This document shows, piece by piece, positions 59,613 through 64,000 of a DNA stretch of 64,000 bases; position 1 is the first letter of the stretch, and every line of letters begins with the position of its first letter. This stretch comes from Anaerolineae bacterium. GTDB taxonomy: Bacteria; Chloroflexota; Anaerolineae; Aggregatilineales; Phototrophicaceae. The stretch covers positions 16,614 to 80,613 of the forward strand of contig JAUZRW010000011.1 in assembly GCA_030950085.1 (NCBI GenBank), given 5' to 3'. The position numbers and the translations under genes are program-made. The notes beneath the pieces are model-generated. The model was given only the letters and a program-made list of their open reading frames with translations. It was not told the origin of the DNA and made no database searches.

Positions 59613-60410
59613 TTATGCCAGTTCTTCGATGCGGAAATAATAGAGGCTATCGCGCATATCTTCTACCAAATCCATTTCCAGCACGAGGTCAAGGTTGTTA
59701 TGCGCGGCACGGATTTTCGGCAAGATTTCCTGATAATCCAAAACACCGCGACTCCAATCAAAACCGTGATGCTCATCTATAATCCCGTTATTGTTATTCA
59801 TATGGATTTCGCTCAACCATGGTTCAAGCGTTCGCAGCCAGTAATCGAATGTATACTGTTTATCGCTGAACAAATGGGCATGTCCAACATCAAAACAGCA
59901 ACGCAAAGCCGGATTATCCACCGCACTGAGCAAGTCTGAAAGAATCGTCGGGTCAAATTCCCACATATTTTCCAGCAAAACAGTCACCCCATGTTCAGCA
60001 GCGTATTCTGCCATTGGCTTCCAAAAGATGATATTACGCTGATGCCAACCCTCACGATAAAATGTATTATGCAGTGAGCCTATGAAGTTGGCATGAAAAA
60101 CGACCTGTTTTGCGCCTAACTCAGCCGCAATCCGAATCGCGTGGCTATAACGTTGCACACAAACCGCATTGATGCGTGGGTCTGGGCTGCCAGAGACCAT
60201 ATCCATAAAGGGCCCATGGAGCGTGAGCGTGCCTTCTAGTGGTTTGAGAATTTCTTGATACTCAGCCAGTGTGATACGCCAATCGCCATCTAATATATCG
60301 GGGAAGGCGAAAGCCATCACTTCAACCCCTATGCCTCGTTCGACAGCGAGTGCCACGGTTTCATGGACATTCGTGCGGCTGGCGCTGAGTAGTACATTAT
60401 CAACCATCAT
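59613..60410 (-). CDS. Sugar phosphate isomerase/epimerase-like TIM-barrel protein
   Basis: 265 residues of the xylose-isomerase-like/AP-endonuclease-2 barrel. Metal-type residues are visible on successive strands: LTLHGPFMD, VVFHANFIG, LLENMWEFDPT (Glu), CFDVGHAHLF (Asp, His), SEIHMNNNNG (His) and LVLEMDL (Glu). The usual reactions are sugar or inositol isomerisation or epimerisation. The substrate is unknown. The stop is followed immediately by Family III copy C on the other strand. Neighbours give no pathway clue. Confidence 0.85.
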   Translation of the reverse strand: MMVDNVLLSASRTNVHETVALAVERGIGVEVMAFAFPDILDGDWRITLAEYQEILKPLEGTLTLHGPFMDMVSGSPDPRINAVCVQRYSHAIRIAAELGAKQVVFHANFIGSLHNTFYREGWHQRNIIFWKPMAEYAAEHGVTVLLENMWEFDPTILSDLLSAVDNPALRCCFDVGHAHLFSDKQYTFDYWLRTLEPWLSEIHMNNNNGIIDEHHGFDWSRGVLDYQEILPKIRAAHNNLDLVLEMDLVEDMRDSLYYFRIEELA

Positions 60411-60651
60411 TTTTTCCTGATTATCGACTTGTTATGCCTACAGTTTACAATAACTTAGACAATGTTAGTGAAATGTTATGTTAGAAGGTGGTACATTTCA
60501 TGTTAGAAAGCAAAGACACTGATAAAAATTTTTTACACTGTTGGCGGTAAAATCATTTTGAGTCACAATTGGTTTTTCAAACATAAGCCATTGCTAAGGT
60601 TTCATCGCGCTTGACACACAATGACGCACAAAGAACAATCCTTGTTTAACA

Positions 60652-60730
60652 AACTATCTGCGGTAATGCTCTAACACTTGTCTCACAATATTATTTTGTG
60701 TGAGGCACGGTAAAACCCCGAAAGGGGCTA
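60652..60730 (+). repeat. Family III two-hairpin element, copy D
   Basis: TTGTTTAACAAACTATC, then CTCACAATATTATTTTGTGT plus GAG, then CACGGTAAAACCCCGAAAGG plus GG. It ends 32 bp before the arylsulfotransferase-like ATG. The rest of the 352-bp gap (60411-60651) shows no feature. Confidence 0.8.
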
Positions 60731-60762
60731 TCGGTTTATCAAAAATAGCTAAAGGATTCAAC

Positions 60763-61935
60763 ATGACTCCCAAAATCCGTTATATTGTGCTAATTTTCGC
60801 GCTGCTACTGTTATCGGTATTTAGTTTTCACACTAGCGCACAATCGGACTTACCCGAAAATTTCCCCTCGATTACAGTGGATGTCAATATTGCCCCAGCA
60901 GAGGGTTTATTGTATCTAGCAAACATCCGCCGCCGAAATGCCGAAGATGAAGAAACCGGCTCTTATCTGATGGCGTTGCAAAATGATGGTACACCGACTT
61001 TCTGGCAAGCGGCTGGCGGTGGGCGTGTTTTCAACTTTGGGGTTGCTGTGACGGGGGAACGTTATTTTTATCGTATCACGGATAATGGCTTAGGCAGTGG
61101 TGCAGCAATGGATGGCTCTTATTGGGTATTGGATGATAACGGCGAGGTTGTGCGCGAGTACCATATTCAAGGCGATATTACAGCGCCACATGAATTTATC
61201 ATGCTCGAAAATGGCAATGCGATTCTCATCTCTAACCCTGTGCGCGAAATGGATATGACCGCTTATGGTGGGCATCCCGAAGCGTTAGTTGTGGGCTTGA
61301 TGGTGCAAGAAATCACCGCAGAGGGCGAGGTGGTTTTTGAATGGGATGCGTGGGATGTCTTTGATATTGGGGATACCGTCGCCCAAAATATGCTAACTGC
61401 CGAACCCCCGAATCCGGTGGCATACATTCATGGTAATGGGATGACGATTGACCGTGATGGCAATTGGATTATCTCGCTGCGGCGTTTTGATAGCCTTATT
61501 AAAATTGACCGCAGTACAGGTGACTTGTTATGGGTCATGGGCGGTGTACAATCGCCTCTCAATGAATTTACCTTTATTAATGACCCGATGAATGGCTTCT
61601 CTGGGCAGCACAATCCGACTATTCTGCCGAATGGGAATTTGCTGCTTTTTGATAATGGCACATTGCACGAAGCGCAGCAGTCACGGGCAGTCGAATATGA
61701 ACTTGACCAAGAGAATCGGACAGCGACACTCGTTTGGTCATATACAGATGGGCGTTATAGCGCCACGATGGGGTCTGCACAACGTTTGTCGAATGGCAAT
61801 ACGCTAATTGGTTGGGGCAGTGCGCCACCGACAGGTTCTAGTGTGAGTGAAGTTAATGCCGATGGCGAAGTCGTTTACGCGCTATCATTGCCACCCTCAC
61901 AAATCAATTATCGGGTGTATCGCGTCGAACCTTAA
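60763..61935 (+). CDS. Secreted arylsulfotransferase (ASST)-like protein
   Basis: 390 residues. The ATG at 60763 is chosen because AAAGGA lies 6 nt upstream and the result is a signal peptide (MTPKIRYIVLIFALLLLSVF, cut near TSAQ). The mature part is a six-bladed propeller of the arylsulfotransferase family: APHEFIMLENGNAILISNPV, HGNGMTIDRDGNWIISLRRF, GLLWVMGG-like DLLWVMGGVQSPLN, QHNPTILPNGNLLLFDNGTL. Bacterial ASSTs move sulfate between phenols outside the cytoplasm using a catalytic His; GQHNPTI and PHEF contain candidates. Function as a sulfotransferase is not certain, since many relatives are uncharacterised. Confidence 0.85.
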   Translation: MTPKIRYIVLIFALLLLSVFSFHTSAQSDLPENFPSITVDVNIAPAEGLLYLANIRRRNAEDEETGSYLMALQNDGTPTFWQAAGGGRVFNFGVAVTGERYFYRITDNGLGSGAAMDGSYWVLDDNGEVVREYHIQGDITAPHEFIMLENGNAILISNPVREMDMTAYGGHPEALVVGLMVQEITAEGEVVFEWDAWDVFDIGDTVAQNMLTAEPPNPVAYIHGNGMTIDRDGNWIISLRRFDSLIKIDRSTGDLLWVMGGVQSPLNEFTFINDPMNGFSGQHNPTILPNGNLLLFDNGTLHEAQQSRAVEYELDQENRTATLVWSYTDGRYSATMGSAQRLSNGNTLIGWGSAPPTGSSVSEVNADGEVVYALSLPPSQINYRVYRVEP

Positions 61936-61984
61936 ATCAGTTTTCTCGCCAAACATTAAAAGTAACCTGCGGTATGTTCTTGCA

Positions 61985-62168
61985 AAAACCTAATACAGAG
62001 ACGCGGAGAATCAGAGGCGCAGAGCATTATTTTGAATAGGATTCTTCGTGTCCTTTGTGTCTTAGTGGTTCAATCTTTTGGTTATTCAGCGCAGATTGAT
62101 TGTAAAGGAATACGATGCAAATTGAAACAACAAACCGCAACGGGCGAACACACGGGTTTCGCCCCTAC
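61985..62168 (+). repeat. Family II repeat plus a Family I inverted repeat
   Basis: 61985-62085: AAACCTAATACAGAGACGCG, then GAATCAGAGGCGCAGAGCAT and TTAGTGGTTCAATC (Family II). 62141-62168: CGGGCGAACACACGGGTTTC then GCCCCTAC (Family I, minus orientation). They fill the gap between the converging ASST and propeller genes. Confidence 0.7.
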
Positions 62169-62235
62169 AACATCATATTTCTAAAGTTCTCAGCGCCTTT
62201 TCCGTTAAGCATTTTCTAAAAACAGAGCGATATCA

Positions 62236-63660
62236 TTACTCGCCTATGGGTTCAAGGAAGTATTGGTCAGCACTGCCTTCGGCTGTCCAACCTTGCGTAT
62301 CGAGATATTGCACTCGATACCACGCATAGCCATCAGCACAAACGGGTCCCTCTAGTACAATGAAGCCCTCGCCAGCAGGAATTTGTCCAATTTGCTCGGC
62401 AGCTGTTGATGGATTAGCACGCAAGCGATTCGATGTTCCCTCAGAGACCACACGCGCACTATCGCCCTCATGTAAGCGTGATAGCTGTGTGCTTTCACAA
62501 GTGGGTAATGGCGCAGAAGCAACTGCTCCCCCGATAGCCGATGTCCAGTTTGTTCGTCCCCATAATACCCGTGCGAACACATCATCTGCAAAACCATCGC
62601 TGTTGGCAATATCGCGCACGTCTCCCCCAAACCAAATATGCAATGTGCTATCGGCAAACGCCATTTGGACACCATCTGGTGCAAATGCAATGCGATGTAG
62701 CGGATAGCTTTCTAGCACAAAAGGGGCATTGCTACTGACAACTTGCCAATTGAAGTTGAAATTTTCATCCACATCAGCCAATACATTCAAGCCCGTTAAG
62801 CCATTCTGACCATAAGCGAGGAGAACACCCTCTATGACTGTTTGTTCGCCTGTGGTGGGGTTAACGATAATCCAGCCCCCTTCAAATAAGTGAATAGCGA
62901 ACTCGTCTCGTCCACCTCTATTGGTCATCATACGGTCTGTGATAAAGTCAGACGATTCGCCCTCGCTGAGTAAAATAACAGTGTTGCTGAAATCGTTACT
63001 TTCAAAATCATAGGTATAGAGTGTTTCTTCAGCGACAAAGGTTTCTTCATTGAAAGCGAGTAGTGTCATGTAGAGATTTTCAGCGCCCCAATAGAGCATT
63101 GGCGGCAGTGGGAACATGAAAGGTGGCGGTAAATCAAGCGGATAAGCCATTTTTTCATCATTGGCAATATCATAAATCCAAAGAGCGTATTCATTGCCAT
63201 CGGGCGATACACTTGTCCACGCTAATAAATCACCATCAGGCGACCATTCCGGCACAGAAGTAATCGGCGCGGCATCCGGCACTTCGCCCTCAAAAGGGGC
63301 ATCTGCGCCTTCTATAGCATGAATACGAATTAGGGTATCGCTTGAGGTATCGCAAAGCCACAAATTTGTGCTAGGTGGCATATCGCCTAAGCTACCAAAT
63401 TCACCAATAGCTGTCGAAAAGATTTTAGGCAATGTTGCAAAGGCGAATTTCGTGCCATCTGGCGCAGCAGAAAACTGGACACTCAAATCTTCATCGGGCA
63501 TACAGGCATCATAAGCGACCAGTGCATCGCCTTCCATGCGGTAAATCTGCCCATTAAAGACGGCAATCAAGGGTATATCTGTTATTAAGTCGCTATCTTG
63601 TGCGACAACTATGCCACTGACCAGTAAACATAACACGACAACAATCCATAAACGATTCAT
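62236..63660 (-). CDS. Secreted TolB-like propeller protein with C-terminal SH3b domain
   Basis: 474 residues. Signal peptide MNRLWIVVVLCLLVSGIVVA, cut near VAQ-D. Residues about 30-370 are a propeller with PD40/TolB-like blades (APDGTKFAFATLP, WSPDGDLLAWTSVS, FAPDGVQMAFADS). Residues about 395-474 are an SH3b domain (DSARVVSEGTSNRLRANPST, GEGFIVLEGPVCADGYAWYR, VQYLDTQGWTAEG). SH3b domains bind cell-wall peptides. The same SH3b with nearly the same wording lies in the giant kinase's ectodomain (RLRDNPGVEEGAII, GPVCDPNQFILWWEVDY, TTGWTASGE), so both may bind the same wall target. Confidence 0.85.
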   Translation of the reverse strand: MNRLWIVVVLCLLVSGIVVAQDSDLITDIPLIAVFNGQIYRMEGDALVAYDACMPDEDLSVQFSAAPDGTKFAFATLPKIFSTAIGEFGSLGDMPPSTNLWLCDTSSDTLIRIHAIEGADAPFEGEVPDAAPITSVPEWSPDGDLLAWTSVSPDGNEYALWIYDIANDEKMAYPLDLPPPFMFPLPPMLYWGAENLYMTLLAFNEETFVAEETLYTYDFESNDFSNTVILLSEGESSDFITDRMMTNRGGRDEFAIHLFEGGWIIVNPTTGEQTVIEGVLLAYGQNGLTGLNVLADVDENFNFNWQVVSSNAPFVLESYPLHRIAFAPDGVQMAFADSTLHIWFGGDVRDIANSDGFADDVFARVLWGRTNWTSAIGGAVASAPLPTCESTQLSRLHEGDSARVVSEGTSNRLRANPSTAAEQIGQIPAGEGFIVLEGPVCADGYAWYRVQYLDTQGWTAEGSADQYFLEPIGE

Positions 63661-63783
63661 GTATTTCCCCGCTTCTTAATTATCAAGTCACGGGTGTTAT
63701 TGTACGTTGTTTAGGTTATTTGTGCATGTCATTATTTGATAAGGGCAAAAAATCATTAATCGGTTTATCGCTAGACTGCGATT

Positions 63784-63999
63784 TTACTGCACATCAGAAG
63801 GAGGGGGTTTCATACTTGCCTCATGCAGGGGTTGAATCAGTTCAGCACGGAAGGGTTTTAAGGTATTTTGTAGAATCTTCAATGCCTTGTCGGGGTCTCC
63901 TAATTCCAGTACCAATGCCGGATGACCTTCTTGTAAGCGTTCTGATAAAGCCTCGATTTGTTCATTCTTGTAGCCAAAATCCATGAGATTGGCTGCAAA
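63784..63999 (-). CDS. C-terminal part of an unknown protein (cut by window edge)
   Basis: About 72 residues are visible (an ATG exists at 63984, but the frame stays open to the window end). The visible end reads NEQIEALSERLQEGHPALVL, then DPDKALKILQNTLKPFRAEL, and a Pro-rich tail. No family is assigned. The gene is partial at its 5' end. Confidence 0.45.
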   Translation of the reverse strand, partial: FAANLMDFGYKNEQIEALSERLQEGHPALVLELGDPDKALKILQNTLKPFRAELIQPLHEASMKPPPSDVQ

Positions 64000-64000
64000 G

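Noticed and set aside
1..64000. CRISPR arrays, transposases, prophage and rRNA genes
   Set aside because: Repeated hairpins are irregularly spaced and lie between genes rather than with unique spacers of equal size. No transposase, integrase, phage structural gene or rRNA sequence was found.

Overview
The window is a 64-kb chromosomal segment of moderate GC from a bacterium that fits the phylum Chloroflexota best, probably an Anaerolineae-type lineage. This placement is an inference. It rests on a fused alpha-beta glycyl-tRNA synthetase, many Ser/Thr kinase and FHA-domain proteins, ABC sugar transporters under LacI control, TolB-like propellers and SH3b domains on secreted proteins, an apparently single-membrane set of exported proteins, and very dense short dispersed repeats between genes. 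No rRNA, CRISPR array, transposase or prophage was seen.

Layout. 1-3.4 kb: the end of an unknown gene, then glyQS. 3.5-11.6 kb: a sugar locus with two palindromic operators, a LacI regulator, a sugar-binding protein, two permeases (no ATPase gene), a GT4 glycosyltransferase and a GH13 sucrose/glucosylglycerate-phosphorylase-like enzyme. 11.6-13.4 kb: two tandem PD-(D/E)XK proteins, then tRNA-Thr, tRNA-Tyr, tRNA-Thr, rpmG and tRNA-Trp. 13.5-15.3 kb: a deacetylase-like/formyltransferase pair. 15.4-31.9 kb, all on the minus strand: the centrepiece, a type VII secretion-like locus. In transcription order it encodes a membrane FHA protein, a tail-anchored Ser/Thr kinase, two small WXG100-type proteins, a 1399-residue EccC/EssC-type three-ATPase protein, a bitopic membrane protein, a helical CHAP-domain (peptidoglycan hydrolase) protein, and a 2013-residue receptor with two kinase domains, three FHA domains and a C-terminal glycoside-hydrolase-like domain beyond a single transmembrane helix. 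aguA (agmatine deiminase) follows.

32-64 kb is a mosaic of short units: TetR and S9 peptidase (divergent), TPR, TolB-like, FkbM methyltransferase, glycosyltransferase/methyltransferase pair, FKBP (slyD-like), maf, hicA-hicB, a GT4 enzyme, TauE/SafE transporter, a MecA_N-type penicillin-binding protein, SPFH protein, SGNH hydrolase overlapping an adenine DNA methyltransferase, lipoproteins, yqeY, a second TetR, a TIM-barrel isomerase, an arylsulfotransferase-like protein, and a secreted propeller-SH3b protein.

How it may work together. In the T7SS-like locus, an FHA protein and a kinase sit in front of the secretion ATPase. The FHA domain is fused to the motor (EssC) and the kinase-fold protein is inactive (EssB) in Firmicutes, so here phosphorylation may control secretion of WXG and CHAP proteins, and the giant kinase may sense wall or polysaccharide state. 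These functional links are inference. Gaps between genes are filled by at least three repeat families: (I) 25-30 bp GTAGGGGCG...CGCCC(TAC) inverted repeats, more than 20 copies; (II) about 100-bp sequences built around CGCCAAGATTTC and TTTGCGTTACG; (III) four copies of an 80-93 bp element with two hairpins, one being CCCC-GAAA-GGGG.
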